From a bacterium (GTDB lineage: Bacteria; Bdellovibrionota; FAC87; UBA2466), in the NCBI GenBank assembly GCA_019750655.1, contig JAIEOG010000259.1, forward strand, positions 1 to 14,647: DNA of 14,647 nucleotides. The letters run 5' to 3'. Both the position numbers and the translations under genes were made by a program. Positions within the stretch are counted from its first letter, which is position 1; each line of letters opens with the position of its first letter. Below are positions 1 to 6,060 of this stretch, piece by piece. The notes under the pieces were generated by a model. It saw only the letters and a list, made by a program, of their open reading frames with translations, had not been told where the DNA came from and made no database searches.

Positions 1-75
1 GGGCTGTACTGGCATTTCGTCGACTTGATCTGGATTTACGTATTCCCACTCTTTTACCTAATAGGGCGCTACTAA
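1..75 (+). CDS. ctaE: Cytochrome c oxidase subunit III, C-terminal end (partial)
   Basis: The first 24 codons of the window, open from the left edge to a TAA, read GLYWHFVDLIWIYVFPLFYL followed by IGRY. This is the hallmark C-terminus of haem-copper oxidase subunit III (YWHFVD-L-W-x-FPL-YL). Subunit III is an integral inner-membrane protein that supports subunit I of the terminal oxidase. The gene starts outside the window. Its stop overlaps the next start (TAATG), so it is translationally coupled to the subunit IV gene, as expected for a cta/cox operon. The family call is firm; the symbol follows common usage. Confidence 0.9.
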   Translation, partial: GLYWHFVDLIWIYVFPLFYLIGRY

Positions 76-380
76 TGGCAGACCACGGACACACAGAACA
101 CGCGCATTCGCTGAAACCTTATTTCATCGTCTACTCGATTTTGATGATTGGCCTCGCGGCCACTGTCTGGGTCGCGTACCACGACTTCGGCATCTGGGCG
201 AATCCCATCGCGCTTGGAATTGCGACCACTAAAGCAGTGCTCGTGGTTTTGATCTTCATGCACGTGAAAGATAGCCCGCCGATCATCTGGCTCACGATCT
301 GTATTGGGCTTGCGATGTTAGGGATCGGTCTTGTCTTGATTCTGGGAGACTACTTGTTCCGCGGCCCGGTTGCGCTCTAA
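75..380 (+). CDS. Cytochrome c oxidase subunit IV (COX4, prokaryotic type)
   Basis: This 101-residue protein has a His-rich N-terminus (MADHGHTEHAH) and three membrane segments at about residues 17-34, 44-64 and 71-91. It carries the family signature TTKAVLVVLIFMHVK at about residues 51-65. Length and topology fit the small subunit IV of caa3/aa3-type quinol or cytochrome oxidases, which stabilises the catalytic subunits in the inner membrane. The ATG overlaps the subunit III stop by one base and has no Shine-Dalgarno site of its own, which points to translational coupling. It is probably the last gene of the oxidase operon, because its stop overlaps the stop of the opposing rhodanese gene (377-380), leaving no spacer for a terminator. 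Confidence 0.92.
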   Translation: MADHGHTEHAHSLKPYFIVYSILMIGLAATVWVAYHDFGIWANPIALGIATTKAVLVVLIFMHVKDSPPIIWLTICIGLAMLGIGLVLILGDYLFRGPVAL

Positions 381-694
381 TACGTCGGTATTTGGGGGTC
401 GATTTCCGCGCTCCAGCGGTCGATCCCGCCCCGTACGCTCAGTACATTCGTAAATCCCAATTGGCTCAACAGGACTGCGGCCTGCGCGCTGCGGATTCCG
501 TGGTGGCATAGAACAACCGTCTCGGCCTCGGGGTCGAGCTCCTGGTGCCGCATCACGAGCTCCGAGAGCGGTAGGAGGAGGCCTCCCAGGTTTGCCGTTT
601 GGAACTCTTCTGGAGTGCGCACATCAATGAGCTGGAACTTCTCTCCAGTATCGAACTTCTGCTTCAACTCTTGAACGGTGATTTCCCACTTCAT
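377..694 (-). CDS. Single-domain rhodanese-like sulfurtransferase
   Basis: This 105-residue protein is one rhodanese domain of the GlpE/PspE size class. Visible motifs are IDVRTPEEF (residues 23-31), the active-site loop CHHGIRS (63-69, with Cys63 the expected persulfide carrier and Arg68 and Ser69 closing the loop) and the C-terminal GGIDRWS (89-95). No signal peptide is present, so it should be cytoplasmic. Known members transfer sulfane sulfur to thiols or cyanide; the physiological acceptor cannot be read from sequence. The start overlaps the PAP2 stop as ATGA and has an upstream GAGGG, so it is the third gene of a fur-PAP2-rhodanese unit. The catalytic Cys is intact, so it is probably active. 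Confidence 0.93.
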   Translation of the reverse strand: MKWEITVQELKQKFDTGEKFQLIDVRTPEEFQTANLGGLLLPLSELVMRHQELDPEAETVVLCHHGIRSAQAAVLLSQLGFTNVLSVRGGIDRWSAEIDPQIPTY

Positions 695-1245
695 TTCAAC
701 GACCCTCGAATCTGGGAGCGGAGCAGGCGCGAAACCAGAGCTCCAAGTGCAATCCCAACCGCAATGCCGGCTAGGACATCCCCAGGGTAGTGTACCCCCA
801 AATAAACTCTCGAATAGCTCGTCACCAACACCGCCAAAAAGGCTACGGCGGCCACGGGCCAGGGCGCAAAGACGGCCAGTACCGTCGCCATCGCAGCCGT
901 ACTAGCCGCATGGTTGGAAGGCATTCCGAAAGTGCTGCCACAGATGCCATCCATACGTCGTGCGTCAAATTGGTGGTGGCAAGGGCGCACACGGTGAAAA
1001 GTGGGTTTGAGAATATTGGTGCAAAGAGCGTCAGAGACCAGAAACACGAACCCCAGGGCAGCCAATACTTTTAGGGCATAGCGGCGGCGCAGGCCGAGCG
1101 CGATCAAAATCGCAGCGCCAAAAAGCCAGGCGGCCACCGCCTCCTTCGACACAAAGACCATGAATGGATCCCAGGCCGGAGAGGTGAGCTGTAAATTGAT
1201 GTAACGGTAGAGGGAAAGATCCCAGTTACCGATAGTGTCCCACAT
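691..1245 (-). CDS. PAP2-family membrane phosphatase
   Basis: This 184-residue integral membrane protein has all three PAP2 phosphatase motifs. They are K80-x6-R87-P88, P109-S110-N111-H112 (a PSNH form of PSGH) and SRVYLGVHYPGD (145-156, with Arg146, His152 and Asp156). His112 and His152 would be nucleophile and general acid. Hydrophobic segments at about 37-52, 57-75, 117-128, 130-143 and 156-173 fit the usual multi-span topology. Family members dephosphorylate lipid phosphates such as undecaprenyl pyrophosphate, phosphatidate, phosphatidylglycerophosphate or lipid A; sequence alone does not pick the substrate. It lies six bases downstream of the fur-type stop and overlaps the rhodanese start by four bases, so all three are probably cotranscribed. 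Confidence 0.93.
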   Translation of the reverse strand: MWDTIGNWDLSLYRYINLQLTSPAWDPFMVFVSKEAVAAWLFGAAILIALGLRRRYALKVLAALGFVFLVSDALCTNILKPTFHRVRPCHHQFDARRMDGICGSTFGMPSNHAASTAAMATVLAVFAPWPVAAVAFLAVLVTSYSRVYLGVHYPGDVLAGIAVGIALGALVSRLLRSQIRGSLK

Positions 1246-1251
1246 TTCGGG

Positions 1252-1689
1252 TTATCCCTTGGTGCAGCTCTGACAATACCCGAAGAGTCGGTGATCGTGA
1301 AAGATTAGTCGGAAGCCGTGGCTCTCGCAGACTGCGTCTTGGATTTTTTCGATTTCGTCGGACTTGAACTCAATGATGCGGCTGCACTGGATGCACACCA
1401 TATGATCGTGGTGGCCTTTTGTGCCGACGCGTTCAAAGTATTCCCGCCGCCCATCGCCGACACTTTTCTGCAAGACGCCGCACTCGAGCAAGAGGGGCAG
1501 TGTGCGGTAAACAGTATCGCGCGAAATGCGGACGCCTTTGGCCTTTAAAATTTCGTAAAGGCTATCGGCATCGAAATGGTGCTTTGTTTTGAGGATTTCC
1601 TCTAATAGCTGTTGGCGTTCGTGAGTGAACTTCAAGCCTTTCGAGTCGAGCAAGGCTTTGAGCTGAACGGATTCTTCTCCACGGGCCAT
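1252..1689 (-). CDS. Fur-family metal- or peroxide-responsive repressor
   Basis: This 145-residue protein has the Fur/PerR/Zur architecture: an N-terminal winged helix (about 1-85, with ISRDTVYRTLPLLLECGV as the recognition region) and a C-terminal dimerisation and metal domain. Metal ligands are evident in HHDHMVCIQC (93-102) and in YCQSC near the end (Cys139, Cys142). The two CxxC pairs fit a structural zinc site, and His93/94/96, His124, His131 and His133 could form regulatory sites. Whether it senses iron, zinc or peroxide cannot be decided from sequence. It heads a unit with PAP2 and rhodanese genes. It lacks a Shine-Dalgarno site, and a candidate promoter (1696-1724) would start the transcript on the A of the ATG. 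Confidence 0.93.
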   Translation of the reverse strand: MARGEESVQLKALLDSKGLKFTHERQQLLEEILKTKHHFDADSLYEILKAKGVRISRDTVYRTLPLLLECGVLQKSVGDGRREYFERVGTKGHHDHMVCIQCSRIIEFKSDEIEKIQDAVCESHGFRLIFHDHRLFGYCQSCTKG

Positions 1690-1724
1690 GTAAAGCCTAT
1701 AACTTCAGCCTCCCCGAAGGGCAA
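1690..1724 (-). promoter_or_regulatory. Candidate sigma70-type promoter of the fur-family gene (leaderless)
   Basis: On the minus strand, TTGCCC (1724-1719) lies 17 bp upstream of TATAGG (1701-1696). Six bases, CTTTAC, then separate the -10 box from the ATG, so the predicted +1 is the first base of the start codon. No purine-rich ribosome site is present. The remaining part of this 117-bp divergent spacer must hold the promoter for hldD; a TGATAG at 1792-1797 is a weak -10 candidate that would give a leader of only about three bases. I could not recognise a Fur-box-like palindrome here. Confidence 0.5.
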
Positions 1725-1806
1725 CCAGATTGCGACCGGATTTCAGGGACTTACCCCAGCTGGCTGTGGCTTTGTCATAGGAATTTCAATGTGATAGCAC
1801 TCTCGC

Positions 1807-2712
1807 ATGGCTCGTTACCTTGTCTCCGGCGCCGCCGGCTTTATCGGTTCCAATCTCGTGCTTGCTTTGGAAGAGCAGGGGAACGAGATCGTGGCGGTCG
1901 ATAGCCTGCGCACAGGATCCCCCGCTAATCTGGAAGGTTTCAAAGGCCGTTTTCACAAAATCGACGTTGCGGAAAATGAACCGCTTCCAAGCGGGAAGTG
2001 GGACGCCGTCTTTCACTTAGGCGATATCACCGACCCGCGCCACGGCGACGATGCCGAAGTGCTGCGCAAAAACGTTGGCGGTTTTAGCAAGATGCTCGCA
2101 GCGGCCCAACAGTCAAGTTGCCGTTTTATCTATGCCTCCACGGCCGGTTTGTACGGCAATGGCCCGACACCCATGCGCGAGGATCAAGACAAAGAGATCC
2201 TCACGGCATATGGCCGTTCGAAACAAGAGATGGACTGGCTAGCGGAAAAAGCGGGCCGTGAGCTTCCCGTGATAGGGCTGCGCTACTTCAATGTTTTCGG
2301 CCCGCGCGAGGCCGCGAAGGGCCGCGCGGCTTCGATGGTTTACCACCTTTACCAGCAGGTACGCCAAGGTAAGCGCCCGCGCCTTTTTGAGTGGGGAGAG
2401 CAGAAGCGCGATTTCATTTACGTCAAAGATGCAGTGTTAGCGAATCAGTGCGCGCTCACGGCGCCTAGCGGCGTTTACAACGTCGGCACTGGAACGGCCA
2501 CGAGCTTCAAAGAACTTGCCGCGTCTCTCGGGCGCGCGATGGATCGCGACACCGCGCCAGAATATTTTCCGAGCCCCTACGATACGGCAACGTACCAAGC
2601 CGACACCCAAGCCGATACGAAGCTCGCTTCGGAACGCTTAGGGTTTACGGCGCAGTGGTCTTTCGACAATGCTGTCCGCGATTATGTGCAATGGATGGAC
2701 AAGCAAACGTGA
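1807..2712 (+). CDS. hldD: ADP-L-glycero-D-manno-heptose 6-epimerase (HldD/RfaD type)
   Basis: This 301-residue extended short-chain dehydrogenase has a dinucleotide-binding GAAGFIGSN at residues 8-16, the Y135-x3-K139 pair with Ser111/Thr112, and FNVFGPREAAKG at 161-172. The latter aligns with E. coli HldD FNVYGPREGHKG, including the second catalytic lysine (K171 here, K178 in E. coli as I recall it). Further HldD-like marks are QKRDFIYVKD (199-208), NVGTGTATSF and YQADTQAD. HldD epimerises ADP-D-glycero- to ADP-L-glycero-manno-heptose for the LPS inner core in the cytoplasm, so LPS heptose is implied. Length matches the family. The stop overlaps the next start as GTGA. No clear Shine-Dalgarno site precedes the ATG. 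A related NAD-sugar epimerase is the alternative. Confidence 0.85.
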   Translation: MARYLVSGAAGFIGSNLVLALEEQGNEIVAVDSLRTGSPANLEGFKGRFHKIDVAENEPLPSGKWDAVFHLGDITDPRHGDDAEVLRKNVGGFSKMLAAAQQSSCRFIYASTAGLYGNGPTPMREDQDKEILTAYGRSKQEMDWLAEKAGRELPVIGLRYFNVFGPREAAKGRAASMVYHLYQQVRQGKRPRLFEWGEQKRDFIYVKDAVLANQCALTAPSGVYNVGTGTATSFKELAASLGRAMDRDTAPEYFPSPYDTATYQADTQADTKLASERLGFTAQWSFDNAVRDYVQWMDKQT

Positions 2713-3230
2713 AAGCCCTGTTCTGCCTCGCTCTCTGGACGTTGAACGCGTTCGCCAGTATCCCTTCTGTATCGGGTGTGGACATCACCTCGAAAAAGGC
2801 AGTGGCCGGGCCTGTGCCGGGGAAGACTTCTGTCGTCGTATTTTTGTCTCCTAGTTGCCCCTGTTCTCGGGGCCATGAAGCGGCGATCCAGCAGCTTTCT
2901 CGCGAGTTTCCCGAAGTTGCATTTCTAGGAGTGGCTTCGGGCCTTTCCGCGGAATCGGCTGCCTACTTTCAAGAGCGCCTACCTTTCCCGGTTGTCTCCG
3001 AATCCGGCTACGCATGGGCTGATGGTTTTGGTGCGCTGAATACGCCGCACGCTTTTGTTTTTTCCGCCGACGGCCGCCAACTCTACCAAGGAGGCGTCGA
3101 CAACCGCCGCGATGGCGCTGAGAGCCCGGACCGCGTGTTTTACTTACAGCAAGTGTTACAAGACATCCAAGCTAAGCGCCCCCTACGTGTGTCTCAGACA
3201 CGCGCGCTCGGGTGCGCGATACGACACTAG
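2709..3230 (+). CDS. Exported redoxin/thioredoxin-like protein with a CPC motif
   Basis: This 173-residue thioredoxin-fold protein has an N-terminal signal peptide (KALFCLALWTLNAFA). The redox motif is SPSCPCSRGH, with Cys50 and Cys52 separated only by proline, giving CPC rather than CxxC. A cis-proline candidate lies in NTPHAFVF (Pro113), and a third cysteine sits in ALGCAI (Cys169), as in redoxin-domain proteins of the AhpC/TSA and SCO-like supergroup. It likely acts as a periplasmic thiol or metal-handling protein; the substrate is unknown. I chose the GTG at 2709 because it overlaps the hldD stop as GTGA and places the signal peptide at the N-terminus; the in-frame ATG at 2655 would bury it. 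It is coupled to hldD and followed after 7 bases by the lipoprotein gene. Confidence 0.82.
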   Translation: MKALFCLALWTLNAFASIPSVSGVDITSKKAVAGPVPGKTSVVVFLSPSCPCSRGHEAAIQQLSREFPEVAFLGVASGLSAESAAYFQERLPFPVVSESGYAWADGFGALNTPHAFVFSADGRQLYQGGVDNRRDGAESPDRVFYLQQVLQDIQAKRPLRVSQTRALGCAIRH

Positions 3231-3237
3231 GAAGACA

Positions 3238-3663
3238 ATGAAAAGGACCCTCTTCGTATTTGCTATCTTGCTCGCAGCTTGCGGCCGTGAAGTTCAAAGA
3301 ATGCCGACGTGCGGGTACGGTGCAAGGTGCGCTTCCGCAGAAGCCGTCCCAGACTGCCCTCTCAAATTCAGCAAGGCAGGGCTTTGTGGCTCGCTTACTT
3401 GGCTATCGCCTTTAAAGGCGGAAGCTCCTATTCAGTTCTCCCTGAAGGTAACTAAGCAGAGTGATGGATCTCCCGCTGCGGCACCTGCCATTCAGGGCGT
3501 TTTTGTTATGAAGTGCTGTGGAACACCCACGGCGATCACCTTTCAAGACAAGGGCGGCGGCAGTTATGAAGCTCAATCGACGCTTTCCGCAGGGAAGTAT
3601 TCCCTGTTTCTGCGGGTTGATAGTTCTGGCGAAAAACAGTCGGTAGATTTGAGCGTCCAATAG
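3238..3663 (+). CDS. Lipoprotein with a YtkA/FixH-like beta domain
   Basis: This 141-residue protein begins with a lipoprotein signal peptide (MKRTLFVFAILLAACG, lipobox LAAC, Cys15). A Cys-rich linker (Cys25, 31, 40, 50) is followed by an Ig-like beta domain at about 62-140 with a YtkA/FixH rhythm: PIQFSLKVTKQSDGSP, then the central loop, then GKYSLFLRVDSSGE. In relatives I recall, the central loop carries a Met/His-rich metal-type motif such as MPxHGH; here it reads MKCCGTP (Cys93, Cys94). This suggests a periplasmic metal-binding or oxidase-assembly role, which is inference. The ATG at 3238 was chosen for its AGGAAG and the immediate lipobox. Its TAG abuts the ATG of the barrel gene. Confidence 0.72.
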   Translation: MKRTLFVFAILLAACGREVQRMPTCGYGARCASAEAVPDCPLKFSKAGLCGSLTWLSPLKAEAPIQFSLKVTKQSDGSPAAAPAIQGVFVMKCCGTPTAITFQDKGGGSYEAQSTLSAGKYSLFLRVDSSGEKQSVDLSVQ

Positions 3664-4569
3664 ATGCAAGCTTGGCACGTACTCACTTTAGCGTTCGTGC
3701 TTTCCGCCGAATCCTGGGCGGCTGCTTGCTGCGGCTCTAATAGTCTTTTTCCCTCCCTAATTTCCGGGCAAGAGCGCACACAGCTCACTCTCACCGGCAC
3801 GACGGGCCAATCCGTCGCGGATGCCGACCCACAGGGCGCCGTTACGCCACGCACGAGCAGCGATGAGGAATGGCGCCATACGCTGCGTTTAGATGCCGCG
3901 ACACTCCTCTCGGACCGCTGGCAACTAGGCGTGGGCATTCCCGTTACTGCGCGTTCTCGCTCCCGCAATGGCGCTGGTGCGCAGGCCTGGGGGCTCGGCG
4001 ACTTGAGTGCAAACGTCGGGTGGGAATGGCTTCCCGAATGGACCTACTCCGCATGGCGCCCCAAAGGATTCGTCTTCGGCGGCATGAATCTGGCGACCGC
4101 GCAGGGGCCTTTTGGTGCGTCGGCCCTGTTCCAAGTGGATGCTTTGGGTAGAGGGTATTCCACGGCGTTTGTCGGGGCGCTCTTTCAAAAGACTTGGCCT
4201 AACTGGGACACTGCCCTTTTCATCGAAGGCCACATCCCCGTAAGTGGTGCGATCAGTGTCGGGTCGGGGGTTTTCGTCCAGCCCGCAGCAGGGACCTCCG
4301 CATCGCTAGCCGTGGGGTGGAACCACGGCGATCTTCGACTGGGTGCATCTTTGGGAGCTGTGTATGAGGGGGGGCGGCGGACATTCGGGTGGGTAGAACA
4401 GCAGGGATCTGCGCAGTATGCGTTCCCATTGGCGGCGCAGTTATCGTATCTGGTTTCTGAAGCCTGGTCTTTGAGTGCTCTGTACTCCGACGGCACGCTA
4501 TTGGGCGGGGCCAACCAGCCTCTTTCTCGCACCGTATCGGTTCTTGTCCAGACGCGTTGGCAGCGTTAA
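3664..4569 (+). CDS. Predicted outer-membrane beta-barrel protein with N-terminal CC motif
   Basis: This 301-residue exported protein has a signal peptide ending near SAESWAA, after which the mature chain starts ACCGSNSLFPSLISG with vicinal cysteines 22-23. The rest alternates polar and hydrophobic residues with many aromatic and Gly residues (GLGDLSANVGWEW, SLAVGWNHGDLRLGASLGAVYEG), and it ends on an aromatic-rich strand (SVLVQTRWQR), all typical of an outer-membrane barrel. It resembles CCGG-starting barrel proteins I associate with Bdellovibrio-like bacteria, but I cannot name a characterised function. The ATG directly follows the lipoprotein stop (TAGATG) and has no ribosome site, so it is probably translated by coupling. 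Ligand or substrate unknown; a metal- or thiol-linked role is inferred from the neighbours. Confidence 0.7.
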   Translation: MQAWHVLTLAFVLSAESWAAACCGSNSLFPSLISGQERTQLTLTGTTGQSVADADPQGAVTPRTSSDEEWRHTLRLDAATLLSDRWQLGVGIPVTARSRSRNGAGAQAWGLGDLSANVGWEWLPEWTYSAWRPKGFVFGGMNLATAQGPFGASALFQVDALGRGYSTAFVGALFQKTWPNWDTALFIEGHIPVSGAISVGSGVFVQPAAGTSASLAVGWNHGDLRLGASLGAVYEGGRRTFGWVEQQGSAQYAFPLAAQLSYLVSEAWSLSALYSDGTLLGGANQPLSRTVSVLVQTRWQR

Positions 4570-4570
4570 A

Positions 4571-4579
4571 TGGTATGAT
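4571..4579 (+). promoter_or_regulatory. Candidate extended -10 promoter, leaderless start of the GT-C gene
   Basis: TGG followed by TATGAT (4574-4579) forms a TGn-extended -10 element five bases before the ATG at 4585. This would start the transcript at or next to the start codon. No good -35 is seen at normal spacing, which extended -10 promoters tolerate. No ribosome site is present in the 15-base gap after the barrel stop. Confidence 0.45.
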
Positions 4580-4584
4580 TTCAC

Positions 4585-6060
4585 ATGCTCTCGCAAGCCA
4601 AATCGCGGTTCCTGGGCCGTTTTTACCTTTCTAAACAAGCCGTATCTTCGATAGCCGCAAAAGGCTCGGTATGGGCTTTTGCGACGCTGGCAGTAGCGGG
4701 TGGGTTGATGCCGCTGCTATTCCAGCTGACTAGGACGTACCCAACAAATCCCTGGGAAGCAGGGATAACCGTTGAGGGCGCACGCTGGGCGCAAGGCCTG
4801 CCGGTTTATGAGCCTACAACAGGCCACGCGACGCACATGTATGGCTGGATGCAAACGGCAGTGTTAGGCGTTCTGTTCCAGATTCTGCCCGTAAACAACT
4901 ACGCTTGCCGTTGGATTTCTTTGCTCGCTGCGGTGGGGGGGCTGATTTGGCTCACTCGCTTGATTGCGCGCAAACAAGATCTGCATTGGCAGGTGTTCAC
5001 CTTTGCCTCGCTCTTTTCCGCAAATTCGCTGGCCGATTTTTATTTCACGAATGGGCGGATGGATATGGCTGCACATTTTTTCGGAATGGCAGGTGTCCTC
5101 CTTGCTCTGCACTTAAGAATTACGGCGGACAATTCATTTCGCAAGTGGGCACTGACCTGTCTGTTGTTTGTCGTTGGTGTTTCTTTCAAGCAGACGGCGG
5201 CAGTTTATGCTGTTTTACCCGTGCTCTTTGAAGTGCTTCCTCAGCAGCGCCGGGGAAAGTGGTTTCTCCCTTGGGTGCCAGGGTTTGTTTTGCTGGGCTA
5301 TGCGTTGGTGCTGAAGGTGTTTTTCCCGAACGTGTTTGAACACATGTTTGTGGGATTTGCTCAGTATCCAATTTCCTGGCGTCGCTACGGGAGAATCCTT
5401 TGGTGGAGCATGCGTGGAGCGCTCTTTTTCTGGGCGTTGTTGGCCATCCGAGTTTTTCAAAAGGATCGTCCATTCCAAACAGAGGAGAAGCGTTGGCTGA
5501 TAGCGATGGTTTGGCTCACGCTGACAAGCGCGCTTTCTTACGCGAAGGCAGCGGGCAGTGCGAATAGCTTGATGCCGTATTATATCGTTATGGCAGCGAC
5601 GTGCTGCAGTCTGTTTAAAAACACGGGGCTTTGGGAGCGTCTGGATACCCGAGGCGCCGTCATTGTTTTGGCCGCTAGTGTTTTGAGTGTTTTGCAATGG
5701 TTCCCCTCGGGCCCGAGCACCAATCGCTACTATCTAGCTGCCGACTTACGGCAAGCGGCCTACACGGAGCTAGTGGAGTACGTAAGCACTCTGCAGGGAA
5801 AAGTCAGTTCTCCGGAGGACCCGACGATTACTTTCTTCGGCACCGGGAAGCTAACAGACAATGTGTACTTGGAACGCGATATGCGTGGTAACTGGCACGA
5901 TACGCCCGCGCGTATTCAGGAAGAGCTAAACTCCGCCGACTATGTCGTCGATGTCGTGGGCTGGTTGCGCGACGAGTACGTCCGTCCTTCGATTTTATCT
6001 GCGCAGGGCTTTATCCGCCAAAGGTCCTTCGGCGTTTATGATGTGTGGGAACGCCACTAA
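4585..6060 (+). CDS. GT-C-fold integral membrane glycosyltransferase (PMT/GT39-like)
   Basis: This 491-residue multi-span protein has about ten hydrophobic segments up to residue 370 and a soluble C-terminal region of about 120 residues. The first periplasmic loop, NPWEAGITVEGARWAQGLPVY (55-75), resembles the acidic loop of GT-C enzymes, with Glu58 as the catalytic-type acid. Other GT-C-like signs are GRMDMAAHF (157-165), FKQTAAVY (201-208) and the late loop KAAGSANSLMPYY (321-333). Such enzymes use polyprenyl-phosphate sugars to modify lipids or proteins on the outer face of the inner membrane; donor and acceptor are unknown here. It is likely transcribed from its own promoter 15 bases after the barrel gene. 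Its TAA abuts the opposing TTA to form TAATTA. Confidence 0.78.
   Translation: MLSQAKSRFLGRFYLSKQAVSSIAAKGSVWAFATLAVAGGLMPLLFQLTRTYPTNPWEAGITVEGARWAQGLPVYEPTTGHATHMYGWMQTAVLGVLFQILPVNNYACRWISLLAAVGGLIWLTRLIARKQDLHWQVFTFASLFSANSLADFYFTNGRMDMAAHFFGMAGVLLALHLRITADNSFRKWALTCLLFVVGVSFKQTAAVYAVLPVLFEVLPQQRRGKWFLPWVPGFVLLGYALVLKVFFPNVFEHMFVGFAQYPISWRRYGRILWWSMRGALFFWALLAIRVFQKDRPFQTEEKRWLIAMVWLTLTSALSYAKAAGSANSLMPYYIVMAATCCSLFKNTGLWERLDTRGAVIVLAASVLSVLQWFPSGPSTNRYYLAADLRQAAYTELVEYVSTLQGKVSSPEDPTITFFGTGKLTDNVYLERDMRGNWHDTPARIQEELNSADYVVDVVGWLRDEYVRPSILSAQGFIRQRSFGVYDVWERH

Noticed and set aside
1690..1806. Possible Fur or PerR operator between the regulator and hldD
   Set aside because: I searched by eye for GATAAT-type repeats and TTATAAT-type palindromes and found no convincing match.
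2655..2708. Upstream in-frame ATG for the redoxin-like gene
   Set aside because: It would place 18 residues before the signal peptide and overlap hldD by 58 bases; the GTG at 2709 gives a GTGA junction and an N-terminal signal.
3055..3237. Long N-terminal extension of the lipoprotein frame
   Set aside because: It overlaps the redoxin gene in another frame; the ATG at 3238 has a ribosome site and immediately yields a lipoprotein signal with LAAC.
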